This document shows, in pieces, positions 22,085 through 33,810 of a DNA stretch of 64,000 nucleotides. Position 1 is the first letter of the stretch. Every line of letters begins with the position of its first letter. The notes under the pieces were generated by a model, which did not search any database, was not told the DNA's origin, and was given only the letters and a program-made list of their open reading frames with translations. The DNA is from Druceiella hillmani (taxonomy: Eukaryota > Arthropoda > Insecta > Lepidoptera > Hepialidae): assembly GCA_039881145.1 (NCBI GenBank), contig JAYKKI010000004.1, positions 49,345,501-49,409,500 of the forward strand, given 5' to 3'. Position numbers and translations under genes: made by a program.

Positions 22085-24642
22085 ACTGCGCTTGTAATTT
22101 CTGACTGCGGTTGCAAAATATTGTATTTGTTTTAAATATATTTGTAGGTATAATAAAACGATTGAGGTAAAAAGGTCTTTGCATTTAAGATATTTTCGAA
22201 ATAATGAGTTCAGAGGATTATAAATCTGTTACAGAGAGGGAAACGACAGTTTTTTTTTCTATTTTTATCTGTCGGCCTATCAATATATTTGTTTGTTTAT
22301 TGAGTACAAAGTTTAAAAGTACTACGTACAATAATTAGCTTAAAAATAAATTAAAACCACACATCGTGTACTAAAATTCAACTGATTTCAAGTAAACTAA
22401 CTCACACCCGTATTACCTTTACGGGGAGGAACATTAAATCCAACTCCTTTGACCCCGATAGTTAAAAAAGTTATATAAAATGAAAATTTAGTCACTTCTT
22501 GAATAGATGAAAAAAAAATTATTTTTAGTTACGTTTAACATTATAATTAGATTATAAATTGTTTTTTTTAGTCTAAAAAAATTATTTATTCCATGATTCG
22601 TACCCAGTAGTTATGAGTTTAGATTCCAGTACGAGTAATTTACAGTTGCCAATAAGCAAAGTTTCGGAAAAAAAAGTATACTTACTACGTACCTTTGTAC
22701 TTGTTCTAATTGTTTGTCTTAATTAGGTAAAAAACCGGTGTTGCCTAATTTTTTTTATGCAGTGCACAAATGGCATGATTATAATTATATAACAGGATCA
22801 CACAAAACGTCACCAAAAATGTTTCTAACTTTAAAATACTAAACGAAATTTAGACAAATTTTTTATTGTTGCATTTATTCAAATCTGGGAAAACAAGAGA
22901 GATGTCTTAATATGGCGATATAACATTGAAGAATATATAAAACATATACCAGCCTAATAATTATCACGATGTTATTAATTGTCGACTACACATCTTAATG
23001 TCAATAATAACCAAATGAAAACACAGGCCAAAATATATATTTTATATGACTTTCTTAAGCTAAGGAATACGATGTTGCAACGCTTATTTATCTTCAGGTT
23101 TAGACTTCTCAGTAAATAATAAACAACTTTCTCAGTAAATTAACAAGAACTTATATAAAGTAATAACGCTCTCAATATTTTGCATAATTCTATAATTTTT
23201 TTAAATTATTTTTGAATAAGTTTATGTGTTAAAAAAAAATAAAATTAGGGCGGAAGTAAGACAAACAATGAAATTGGCGCTTTAAAATTTAACTTTCTGG
23301 ATCGACAGCTGAATGAACTTCAGTACATTTTATCAAATAATCTAATCTCAACGCTCCCATCTAATCCAATACTTATATATGAAGAAAGGTGGTTTCCAAA
23401 TTATATATAACAAAAGAAAGATTTCAAATCAGCTTTAAATCATTTCTCCACAAACAGTTAAACGAGTTCTGTACTTATTATTGCGATTGGACGTGATATT
23501 TTGGATAATTTAGGCACCAATCAATTAATTGCACTCGATAATAAGAAAATAACTTTTAGTATAAAACATATAATTTATCAATAATGTTAAATAAACAATA
23601 TTAAAATTATCGTACTCAATTTTATTTTTATAAAGTTTATTCACATATTTTTATAAAGTTTGTTCACAACTAGTGTAAATAGTTTAAAACTTTTCGTGCA
23701 ACGCTGTAACCAATACAATTACAAGTGAAAAGAATTAAACGGAAAAAAGGATATACGCAAGGGGCGGAAAGGTTGCACGCGGGCACACATCCGGCAAGCG
23801 GTGAACCTTTCTTCCTGGAAAAGCAAAACCTTTAAACAGGCATTGAAAAAATATATTTATCACTATTTTGACTTTATAATGATAAAAAAGGCTAGGCGAT
23901 ACGGATGCAGCTATAAACTAGGTCACTCATATCCTGCTCTTGGATTTAACATATAAGCAAGTAAATGTGGTATAAATTGAATACCATCCAACCATCATAC
24001 GATTTGGAAAAAAAACAGTTTAATAGAAAATATTAGCAGCATTCACGACATTGAGTAATTTACTTAATAGCTTACTTTTATGCGGCAGGTAATCTTCTTT
24101 CGTGTCATTAAATTTGAAATCCGTATATTTTTTGTTCCTTCGCATCAGCTCGTTTGAAATGGTTTCTTCTAGGGATTTGAAATGAGTCATAATCATTTTG
24201 AATACGTGATAGCAAAAAGGAGATCTTTATATTTATGGACAAAATCGAATCAGCGTACTAATAATATAAATAAGATATTTTTGATGTTAAAATCATTTAA
24301 CTGATGAAAGATTTATTATAATTACGTATATGCACGCACACATACACACTTACATATACCGCTAGCGTATGCAATTGTTGCAACTGGAAACTAAAGTGTT
24401 ATAATTCACTTAAAAATAGTAAAGAGATTTAAAATAATAAATAATAATTAGAACATGATGGCTTCTTAAACAAATACCCTTTATTTTAGGTTTCATACAA
24501 AATATATATGAAAACAAAATACTCTCTGCAATATAAACCTTGAAATGACGTACCCCTGCTCAGATAGTGAAAATATAAGTTTCCACCTAAAATTCGGGCC
24601 CGCGTTAATTTTCTTTTAATTATTCTAAACAACGACTAATAT
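22085..24642. other. Gene-free AT-rich stretch
   Basis: A small GC-elevated patch lies at 23755-23825 (GGTTGCACGCGGGCACACAT). A 22-bp tandem pair (TTTTTATAAAGTTT.TTCACA) lies at 23626-23672. Positions 24583-24632 resemble 26702-26752 (TTTCCACCT.AAA.TCG, TTAATTTTCTTTTAA). None suggests a gene. Confidence 0.45.
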
Positions 24643-25080
24643 AAAAAAAAACTTGTAATTTGATCGCAATTCTTTAAATATTTCGACATAGTTTGCAGTA
24701 GTTCATTACGAGTTAAAAAAAACTTTTAATTTGGTTACAATTCTTTAAATATTTCGACACAGTTAGTAGTAGTTCATTACGAGTTAAAAAAAAACTTTCA
24801 ATTTGGTTACAATTCTTTAGATATTTCGACACAGTTTGTAGTGGTTCATTACGAGTTTAAAAAAAACTTAATTTGGTTACAATTCTTTAAATATTTCGAC
24901 ACAGTGATAGTTCATTACGAGTTAAAAAAAGACTCTTAATTTGGTTACAATTCTTTAAATATTTCGACACAGTTTGTAGCAGTTCATTACGAGTTAAAAA
25001 AAACTTTTAATTTGGTTACAATTATTTAAATATTTCAACACAGTTTGTAGTAGTTCATTACTACAAACTGTGTCGAAATA
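24643..25080 (+). repeat. 71-bp tandem array ending in an inverted junction
   Basis: Six units share ACTTTTAATTTGGTTACAAT, TCTTTAAATATTTCGACACA, GTTTGTAGTAG and TTCATTACGAGTT. The anchor TTCATTAC occurs at 24702, 24772, 24845, 24911, 24983 and 25054, spacing 66-73. The last unit runs into its own reverse complement. 25031-25050 and 25061-25080 form 20-bp arms with one mismatch around a 10-base loop. Confidence 0.9.
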
Positions 25081-25267
25081 ATTTACGAGTCACAAGAATT
25101 TAAGTAAAAAAATTATGGTGCGTAACTTATATTGTGAAATTTATCATACGCCTGCCTTCAAACCATCTCACGGCTAAACAACGAATATAATGTTGATAAA
25201 TACATCCTGGTATGCCGATCTAAGTTACGCGCTGGGAAATAAGTTAAAAAAACTGAATGATGATATG

Positions 25268-25480
25268 AAAAACTTTTCATAAATAACTACAGTAAAACTC
25301 CAAACGTTAAATATTTGGAAATATATCACATAAAATAATTCTATTAAGATTAGATTGACTTTACTTAAAAAAAATTAATTAAACAAAAACTGACTTTTCT
25401 TCATAAATAATTACAGTAAAACTCCAAACGTTAAATATTTGGAAATATATTATAAAAATAATTATATTACGTTTAGATTT
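25268..25480 (+). repeat. 124-bp direct duplication
   Basis: TCATAAATAACTACAGTAAA, ACTCCAAACGTTAAATATTT and GGAAATATAT at about 25277-25330 recur at about 25401-25452 with very few differences. Confidence 0.85.
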
Positions 25481-26635
25481 AGCTTAAGTTCTCATGTCTT
25501 CTATGCAAGAATAAAACCGCGCTTTCTGCTGTATTATTTAGAGACCGAACAAACAAAAGCAAGGCATGGTTGCACAAAGTAATTTTTTGAAATTATGTAA
25601 CGTAAAATATACTGTAAATTTATATCTGGAAATGTATGTATTGCAATTGATAAATAACTTAGTGCCTTACCAATACTTTCAAAGTCCTAAAAAACAGACC
25701 ATCAAATAAATTTTATATTTCCGAGTCTTAAACTTAACGAAGTTTGAAATGGAAGATTTATAAGAAAAAAAATAAAAATAATTTGCAGATGAATTCAAGT
25801 AAAAAAATAGGTACATGACACTATACTATGAGTGAAAATTACTAAAGTTATGTGATTTAATTTTGTGAACTTTTACTTGGATTAAATATTTATACACCCA
25901 TGCCACATTTTCAGGAGGTGGAAAAAAATAAGTTCAAAAATAATTTCTAATTTTTTTAAACTTCTACAACACAGGCGTAGAAAAAAATTAGAAACTAACT
26001 AGTAATGGAAATTTAAATATAACTTTTATATAACTCATTTGGAATGTAAGCGAGTATTCTGTGAGCAGACACTGAATAAATACTTAACAATTATCGTGAA
26101 ATTACTCTATCAAACTAAGTTACGAAGCTGAAGAGTTGTTTGTATCATAAGATATTACCTTATGCTTGCATAACAACCCTGTAACACCTGTAACGAAATT
26201 CTTTTCAGACTTACTATTGCGTTAAAGTTGTACTCAAATGACGTCTATTCATGAAGTCGTGAATTTTGCTGTAAACACAGTAATAAAAATGTATATATTT
26301 CAATATGTTTCCGTCTAAAAAAAGTTATGAATGCAATATTGCACCATTGAGACAAAAATTGTACTTATTTGTCAAGTAAATAAACGGCACCATTTAATTT
26401 GATTTAAATTCGAAAGCAGATATACTGGCAACTATATGTTGTGAAATTATAAATTAGTATCTTGCATATTGTCGGTAACTCAGAAACATAACATGCTAAG
26501 TGATTTCTATATTAACCGTTGTAGTATTTTAATTTTGTAAAGTTAAAACTTTTTCAAGCAATTCTTTTCACACAATATGTAATTGAAATTTGAAGGTTTT
26601 TTTAAAATGAATTTCTTTCTGTGTGCATATATCTG

Positions 26636-26639
<4 letters not shown>
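25481..26639. other. No gene; minor dispersed similarity
   Basis: The phrase CGAAGTTTGAAATGGAAGAT near 25738 resembles CGAAGTTTGAACTGGAAAAT near 27758, an old dispersed repeat. Otherwise AT-rich and featureless. Confidence 0.4.

Positions 26640-26697
<58 letters not shown>
26640..26697. repeat. TA microsatellite
   Basis: Alternating TA over about 55 bases. Confidence 0.95.
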
Positions 26698-26702
<5 letters not shown>

Positions 26703-27347
26703 CAGTTTCCACCTTAAACTCGATCCCGCCTTAATTTTCTTTTAACTGTTCTATAATCTCTTTCTATTCGTTAACTACCACTTAGGTAGTTATTGCGAAA
26801 TGTTTTCGTAACAATAATGTACGTTGGAAAGCTATTGAGTAATAGTCGTATTTTAAGACAAGTCGGGGAATAGAGGAGTACTCCTAAATTATGTTGGTAA
26901 AATGTCATGAAAATATAAGTTAATTAAAAACAAGTAATATAAAAAAAATAACGAGTTATGAGCATCTTAATTTAATGATAGGTATAGAGGGGGAGATCTT
27001 CCCGCTCCTTCTCTCTTCTTTTATGTTTTTTTTTATTTTTCTTACAATTATTTACTCAATAAATAATAAACAAAACGGGTAGTGCGTATTTTTGGTTTTA
27101 CTAACGACATTTGATCATTAATAACATAAAACCGCAGTAAATGTTTCATTAATACAAAATAGGAAAATGTAACGATTTTTTATGAATACTTTAGAATTCA
27201 AAACGGCAAAATTCTTAAAAAGTAGTCAAGAGACATTTACTAAATCTCTTACAGAATCTAGTAAACATTGAAAGTTACAGCGATGGACATCAAGCGGCGT
27301 CAATGCCACCACACTAGACTAATGCTAAACGCCTAACATCACAACAT
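26698..27347. other. No recognisable feature
   Basis: AT-rich, apart from the similarity to 24583-24632 at its start. Confidence 0.4.
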
Positions 27348-27379
27348 CCACGCTGACGGAGCCGCGGGCATAAACTAGG
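27348..27379 (-). mobile_element. Terminal tip of an RTE-type retroelement
   Basis: GACGGAGCCGCGGGCATAAA followed by CTAG is the reverse complement of a common lepidopteran retroelement end (CTAG...GCCCGCGGCTCCG). The attached body to the left (about 27230-27347) is somewhat GC-elevated but not recognised. Confidence 0.45.
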
Positions 27380-28109
27380 AAATATGGAACTCAACAGCAA
27401 AATTTTCAAATTACCAAATTATTTCTGTTCCATTGGACCAATTCGAATTGCAATGCTAATTTCTGACATTGTAATTCAGGAAGAGAAGTATGTTGCAAGA
27501 GGAATTGTTATAACGCTGAAAATATTTCTCCGATCCAAGTTTCATTTCAGTCTTAAGCTAGCGGTCCAAGTGTCAGGTTGTCATAAAAAACAGTTGTAAT
27601 AGTTATTTCAATTAAAAGATACTCTGTACTTTATTTGTTACTTTGTACTTTATTTTTTTTTTTATACTTCGTACTTTTTTCCCGTATTCTGAATTTCAGA
27701 ATTGACTACGAACCACGCGGTGTCATTGTAGGTTTAAAAGAATTTAAATTGAATGTACGAAGTTTGAACTGGAAAATTTATGAGATAGAAATAAAAATGT
27801 TATCAAACTCTTGAACCTCGTTTGTCTATTATGCATTAAAACAGTTTTTACGAAAATAAAATCGTGGTACATCATTCTTAAAAAAATAATTCTTCAACAA
27901 TATTGTATATGTTCTGTGACATTAATTTTTCAAACAGAAAAGTTTTATTATTTTTTTAAAGTTTACCATAAAAACCGTTAATCCGATTGAGTAGAGTAGA
28001 AAGTTTCATCTTCGTATAGCTTTCAGCATCCAAATGACCATAGAGTACACAATATTATTTCAAAACGATTAAGTGAAAGGACATCATATTACATTAAAAT
28101 TATGATCTA
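27380..28109. other. No recognisable feature
   Basis: The + frame at 27384-27599 (71 codons, starting MELNSKIFKLPNYF) is the most protein-like of the AT-rich frames and begins with ATG. It has no recognisable domain and no codon-use contrast with its surroundings. I treat it as chance. Confidence 0.35.
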
Positions 28110-28880
28110 AAATATTGAAAGAAGTCAAATAAGAATTCGAAGGAAAGGTGTCAAATTATAACTTGGAGGAAACGTCAAATTATAATAAATAAAATGTAAT
28201 AACAAAACAAACTGAAATTGGGAAGGAAATAATGTCAAATTTAAAGGAAAGAAGCCATATTATTATTTGTAGATAACATCCTAGATTACAATTTGCCGGA
28301 AAAGTAACGTAATGTGTCAAATTCAATTTGAAGGAAAAATATCGAATTATGTTTACGAGAAAATGTATTGGATTGTAATTTGGGAAAACCTCTCAGGTTA
28401 TAATTTAGAAAATTTTAAAATTATATAAATAAATTATAATATAGATATAATGCCAAATCGTAATTTAAAAGATCTTTCTTTTTTCTATCTTCCTTCCAAA
28501 TTATATTTTGAAGGAAACCTCCTAGGTTATAACTCCGAAAATTTTAAAATTATATAAACAAATTATAATAAATATATTATAATAATTAAATAATCAAATT
28601 GTATTTTAAGGCAGAGTTCTTGATACAGTTCACGAGAATAGATACCAGGTTATAATTTTAAGGAAATGTACGAGACAAAAATTGTAAGGACAGTCAGATT
28701 AGAGTTTGAAGGAAAAATGTCGGATTACTTTTACGAAAAATATATTAGATTATCATTTGTAAGAAACGGTAAAGGTTATAGTTTGGAAAATTTTATCAGT
28801 TCGTAGTAAAAAATAATTTGGAGATGAATTTCCAAATTTCGATTTGGAAAAAAGAGGCCAATTTTCAATACGAAGGAAGC
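28110..28880 (+). repeat. Degenerate array of about 25-bp units
   Basis: A loose motif of the form GTCAAATTATAATTTGGAAG, then GAAA, recurs many times with substitutions and spacing changes. Examples are TCAAATTATAACTTGGAGG near 28150, AGATTACAATTTGCCGGAAA near 28292, TGGATTGTAATTTGGGAAA near 28370 and CAGGTTATAATTTTAAGGAA near 28648. A larger sub-repeat (AAAATTTTAAAATTATATAA) occurs near 28408 and 28540. It looks like a very old tandem array. No coding. Confidence 0.65.
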
Positions 28881-29085
28881 ACGTTTACACGTAAACTATA
28901 CTAAAATCGCGTAGCACGACTTGTTAAATGGCTTCCAAATCCATACTGTTCTGGTGAATTGTTCTTCACCAGTATAACATTGTTCAGCCGAATTTTATTT
29001 AATAACATGCAGTGAATAATCGTGTGTAAACTTTTTCAAGCACTTTATGTTATATATAATATAGATGTAGAGTTGCAACGCAATA

Positions 29086-29336
29086 ACGCCCGTATGCACC
29101 ACACACGGTCAGGACTCTCAGTCGGATTTACTCATAGTTAAAAACGTATTTTGTATAGATACTTTAAGAATTGGACCGTGCAAGGGTGCGGTCGGTAAAG
29201 TAGACTCTTGTCCCGACTCGAATGACAGTTAATACTATTCGACCGACCCGACTGATAGAAAGAGAAACAGAAATACGTTTTTAATGGTCAGTAAGTCCGA
29301 CTGACAGTCTTGACCATGTGTGGTGCATACGGGCGT
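29086..29336. mobile_element. 251-bp MITE with 66-bp terminal inverted repeats
   Basis: The left end 29086-29151 (ACGCCCGTATGCACCACACA then TCTCAGTCGGATTTACTC) is the reverse complement of 29271-29336, with about eight differences in 66 bases. The interior has no coding sequence. I cannot make out a clear target-site duplication (flanks ATA and ATC). A non-autonomous DNA transposon is the natural reading; superfamily unknown. Confidence 0.85.
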
Positions 29337-29459
29337 ATCTGTGTTGTAGAAACTGTGCTGTGCTGAATTATCTTAGCGTACACGCTGTATAAGTTTATCC
29401 CATGCTATAATTCTTGGCTTATCTTGTATTTTACTGCAATTAACCCCACCTTATTTAAA

Positions 29460-29750
29460 TCTAAAACCGGTTTTAACCAGAACCGTGTTAACCTCAACCC
29501 GTTTTAGTTAAACTTCGCCAAATTGAAGCCGAATGTGGAACAGAATCTCGCTCGACGCGCGCCGCCATTGGAATTGTCGTAACACATCGCGCGGTCCACG
29601 AACGGTACTCGCGGGTTTGTCGACCCCGCGGCGGGCGGCGCCTTTGTCACCGCGCACCGTGACCCGCCGGCTCGCCCGCAGTGTAAATATTGTGAGAAAC
29701 TTACACTGCATTCGCATTCGGCCGATGTACAGGTTGAGGCAATGGTGAGG
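29460..29750. other. GC-rich island with an AAAACCGGTTTT palindrome, candidate promoter or exon
   Basis: From 29520 to 29690 the sequence is strongly GC-rich in AT-rich surroundings. Just upstream, 29463-29474 is the 12-bp palindrome AAAACCGGTTTT, followed by AACCAGAACCG and CAACCCGTTTTAG. AACCGGTT is the core of known Grainyhead-type sites; binding here is inference. Open frames exist on both strands (+ 29533-29748, - 29508-29717). Both are arginine-rich and unrecognised. A 9-bp inverted repeat (GCAGTGTAA / TTACACTGC) lies near 29679-29710. Confidence 0.35.
29463..29474. promoter_or_regulatory. AAAACCGGTTTT palindrome, possible Grainyhead-type site
   Basis: A perfect 12-bp palindrome about 60 bases outside the GC-rich island. 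The match to the AACCGGTT core is visible; use as a binding site is inferred. Confidence 0.25.
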
Positions 29751-30399
29751 GGAGGCTGGCTAGATTACAAATCAGATCTATGTATATAACAAAATGTATA
29801 TAACGCGTCAACGATACAATCTTCGAAATGGACATATCGAAGAAAATTAATAACAAAACTGTCAATGGACATTAATACATAGTCCGATAATAGATGGTGT
29901 TTGAGATCTCTGTTAGAGTTCGTTGTGATTTGAAATAAATTTCAAAACGTGGCGTTGAAAACGGTTCGTTTGTGGGACAAACATTTTTTATTAAGAGGGA
30001 AATTAAGTGCGGCATTTGACGGGAAATACGTATTTTAATGAATGCTCGCTGTCTTGCTTTCCTTATGCCTTCACGGATTATGCGACATGTAAAGTTGCAG
30101 CTCCTAGGGAAACTCGCCTAACCATTTAACAATAAAAAAAATGTGTAAAATCACCTTCTGAGTGTCAAAGATTTTCCTGCTTAAACCTTTACCGACTTTC
30201 ATGATTATTGTCGTTTTTTTCTTAGGCAAATGATAATCCAAGATTGTACGTTGAATTTTTCCTCATTAGTTAGTTAAATTTGTTTGCATGCACTTTAGTA
30301 TGACGATAATTTACTATGAAAAACAATATTTTTTGATGTTATTAATTGTAATTTTATAAGTAATATCAAAAAATAAACACGCCCACAATTGTAGGTATA
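29751..30399. other. No recognisable feature
   Basis: AT-rich flank between the GC island and the SINE. Confidence 0.4.
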
Positions 30400-30572
30400 G
30401 ATAATATTATTTATGTATTTTAATGTATCCAATGGATACATATAGCAGACTTATTGTTATGAGAGCAATCTTTTACAGCCCAGCCTCGCCAGCGGTCGGG
30501 AATCGAACCCCCGCGGTGCGCCGTGCAATCAAAGGCCCTAGGCTTTGTGATCAACCCAACACACCACGGCGA
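30400..30572 (-). mobile_element. tRNA-derived SINE
   Basis: On the minus strand there is a perfect RNA polymerase III B box, GGTTCGATTCC (30499-30509 in + coordinates). An A-box-like TGGTGTGTTGG (30556-30566) lies 46 bases upstream of it, a normal tRNA-type spacing. The sequence between (CCTAGGGCCTTTGATTGCAC) does not fold as a canonical tRNA. A non-tRNA body follows (GATTGCTCTCATAACAATAA). This is the head of a tRNA-derived SINE rather than a functional tRNA gene. The 3' end and target duplication are not clear. Confidence 0.75.
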
Positions 30573-31679
30573 CGACAACGAATATTAGATACAGCGGTGT
30601 AAAAATTATCAAGATTCGTAAAGTTTGGGGGGAGAGAAAAGTCATCGCTTTCTATGCCAAAAATTCAGCCCTTCATTATGACCCTGAATTGTATTCTATA
30701 TATCACTTTACGATAAAACATAATTCTCAAACAATTTTATAACGAAGAGGAACAGTTTCAGAGACGTAATGAAGATTCATCAAAACAGTTCAGATTATAA
30801 TTCGTGTGCATATATAAATATATATGGATAATATGGGCATTATGTATTGTTCCTGGTATCTCCAATCTATATTTTAAAACTATTTTTGAAAAGTAAAATA
30901 CAAAAACTTTCGACAAGTTTTCAAAATTCAGTACGAAACGGGCATGAACTCATCATCAGTTTTTAACTGGTTTGAAAATAGATAATTACGGAAGAAATAA
31001 ATTACGGAAGAAGCTTAAAATTAAAAAAAGATATGTCCGAATCGCGCGTTGATTTCGTAAGCTGACATTGCTTGCGCGTTTCAAATCATTTGATGCAGAA
31101 GCTATTTTCGGCCACTGTGTTAGAGTACATCTCAAAAACCCTTCCTATGCTCGAATTAAAATGTTGTATTGATGTCTCATTATAAGGTTACATTTAGACC
31201 ATAACACAAACATTTTTAGACCACCAAACAGGGGAAAAATTACCATTAAACCAAACCGTTTACCGAAAAATTGTGGATGTAATCAAGGAGTGACACCCTA
31301 GTAGATTGTTTAAATTGCTTTATGCAAAATTTTACCTAAACAACTAGATCACCAGAACTTAAACAATAACTATAATATAAAATATCTATATCAACCACAG
31401 ATCAAAGAAAAAAGGAAATATGCCTTATGCACTAATTTCTAACAAGCAAAGCGTGTCACTTTCGTAAAGACCGAGAAAGCAAATAACCAATCGTATCGAG
31501 CGTACTTGACTAATAAGAGCTAAGCAGAAACAATATATTCTACGTATAGATATATCTATATGTAAAAGCAAGCGGCGTCACCCCGTAGGAAGAAACAGTT
31601 TTGATTTTTAAAATCTTCAAATAATGACTTATCTATGGAACGTAACACCGTGGAAACCTTTACAAAATATTTTAGTCGT
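30573..31679. other. No recognisable feature
   Basis: Mixed AT-rich sequence with moderately GC-elevated words (CGAATCGCGCGTTGATTTCG near 31040). No coding frame and no repeat. Confidence 0.4.
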
Positions 31680-31737
31680 TGTACATTTTGTCATTTCTGC
31701 AAATCATTGTACATTTTGTCATTTCTGCAAATCAAAA
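31680..31737 (+). repeat. 28-bp tandem pair
   Basis: TTGTACATTTTGTCATTTCT then GCAAATC occurs twice in direct succession. Confidence 0.9.
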
Positions 31738-31776
31738 CAAGAGTTTTTTATGAATAAAACGGGAGATATAGCACGT

Positions 31777-32145
31777 CTAACACGGCACTAATATTGTACT
31801 GGCGGCGAGGTAGCGATCGACATATTGAGAGTATTCAAAGTATGTACAATGGGTGCGAAAACTGGACACGGGTACACACTTTGTATGGTGTCTCCCTTTC
31901 ATTCTATCCTCCTTGATATCAACACACAATCTTCCGTCAAAAGGGCAAATAACAATGACACAGTAATATATTCCGCCATTTCTTCTCTTCTCTCCTCGCG
32001 CATTAAGTTTCGTCGCTTCATAACGCAGTAAGAAAAATGCTCTATTGAAATTAATATTCCGATTATTAGAAGGGAAGATTTTATGTCCCATTTTAGTGAC
32101 AACATTTTTCAATTTCTTGCAACATTTTATCACATGCTGGCACAC
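31777..32145 (-). other. Longest open frame outside simple repeats, unrecognised
   Basis: A minus-strand frame of 122 codons starts at GTG. The first ATG is 19 codons in (MGHKIFPSNNRNI). The predicted product has a basic middle (NARGEKRRNGG) and several cysteines but no motif I know. The DNA at 31790-32040 is less AT-rich than its surroundings, and overlapping frames on both strands are also open (31825-32031 +, 31899-32105 -). It could be a decayed repeat, an untranslated exon or chance. I see no splice sites or poly(A) signal that favour a gene. Confidence 0.2.
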
Positions 32146-33679
32146 ATTCTTTTTTTAATACGGCCGCTTAAAAAAGAGAGCGCAATGTTTATCTGCCCAA
32201 CTATATAATCAGAATTACAATGTAGTGCGATTTGTTAACGTTAAATTAAAGTATATTTGTTAAAATATTGTTGGCGATATTAGTATCAAATATAATTTAT
32301 GTGCTTATTTTTCATAAACAATTTTGCCTGCTCTTCACGCTGGAAACGACCTCTGGGACTTACCCAATAAAATGCATTAATAAATTTATTCAACATAAAA
32401 TAAATATCACCTAGAGGAAAAATATAAAACTGCACACTTATGATGATTGTTATAAAAGAAACAGATGTCGCTGTCAATTTAGGAAATAGTAAGTTGTTAA
32501 TTATAGAATAAAACTAAAGTTTATGTAATAATATTTATGATTTGTATTAAAGATGTTGACAAAACTATTATGGTATAAAATTGCAATATTTTACTAAATT
32601 CCTTCCAGTGGTTCTTGCTTAATGCGCGCCCAGTCGTGATCTTGCTAATGAATTATTTGCATTTGCAAACGAAATCCGTTAATCAAACGATATGTATTGA
32701 TTTACTGTTCATAATAGGTCACGCTTACAAATAATTGATTAAAGAAATTTTGAAAGTGTTGGCAAATTTCGTTTTATTTTTATAATTTTTTTTACGCGTT
32801 TAAGATTTTAATTCGTAAATAATATTATTTTTATAGATGAATGAAATCAATGTTAATGACTGTCATATTTCTTACAATATATATGTATTGGAAAGTGTTT
32901 CATCAAAGCCGTTCATTTAATACCCACGGCGATAACTTCAGAAAATATAATTCTCACAATAAATAAAATGCCGTTAAAGACTTCTATATCTGTTTTTGTG
33001 ACGCGATAGTGTTCTATAAATTAGATATACAACCCTCTCACGATTATGATGTCTGCAATGATAGCTAAATCACATAAACGTCAAGTCGTTTAGGTTCTAC
33101 GAGAAAATGAATAACGTCACAGAAATACGTACATGCACAGGAACCACTACCCACTCTCGGGTAAAAGCTCAAAATGACATTATCAATGAAAAAGAAAATT
33201 CAACCCTACTTACTATTAAATAAAAGTCTCTTAGTTCTACTAGTCATCTTCAATTCATCCCTAATTATTTCATAAATTAATTTTTTAACAGTAAAGCAAG
33301 TTATCTCCACAAATATTTGTTAGTTTTTTTTGTGCAATGACTAATTTTATTTCATAATTTTCATATGTAATCAACTTTTCATTGCCGTAAGTAATTGTTT
33401 GTGTCATATTCCTGTGAGAAAAGCTGTCCAATATTTTTTCCTATTCTGCTTTTAAATATATTCATTAATAAATTATTAATCTGCTATTTGCAACTGTATT
33501 TGTCTTCATATAAATTTTTAACTTTCAATGCCGCTATAATGTATATAATAATTTTCTTATTTCGTATTTAAATTAAAACAAATGATAACGCAAGTTATTT
33601 TTGTGATTAAAAATATATAATACTAAAATTAAAATGTGGCTTTTCCCATGATTTATTTTTTCCATTCCCCAAAATGAAA
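32146..33679. other. No gene; nothing distinctive
   Basis: AT-rich. TTATTTGCATTTGCAAACG near 32653 contains an ATTTGCAT octamer, which in this composition may well be chance. Confidence 0.4.
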
Positions 33680-33810
33680 AACACCGGAACTATGAGGAGG
33701 ATTACTTAGTTGTCCCTCCGCCCGCCCTTCTGTCAAGCCCTTTTTTCAGATACGGTTGGATATATCAAGTTAATGAAATTAATATCATATACTAATGCCT
33801 ACATTCTTAC
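33680..33810 (+). mobile_element. Family C fragment
   Basis: TTGTCCCTCCGCCCGCCCTT, CTGTCAAGCCCTTTTTTCAG and ATATATCAAGTTAATGAAAT match the early part of family C seen at 63130-63200 (GTTGTCCGTCAGTCAAGGTC, TCAAGCTGAAATTAATATTA). The frame at 33710-33943 starts inside it and is not a gene. Confidence 0.6.

Noticed and set aside
24643..25063. CRISPR array
   Set aside because: Units are repeated end to end over 71 bases with no variable spacers.
29508..29748. Arginine-rich frames on both strands as a coding gene
   Set aside because: GC-rich DNA leaves all frames open by chance; no domain, start context or splice evidence favours either.
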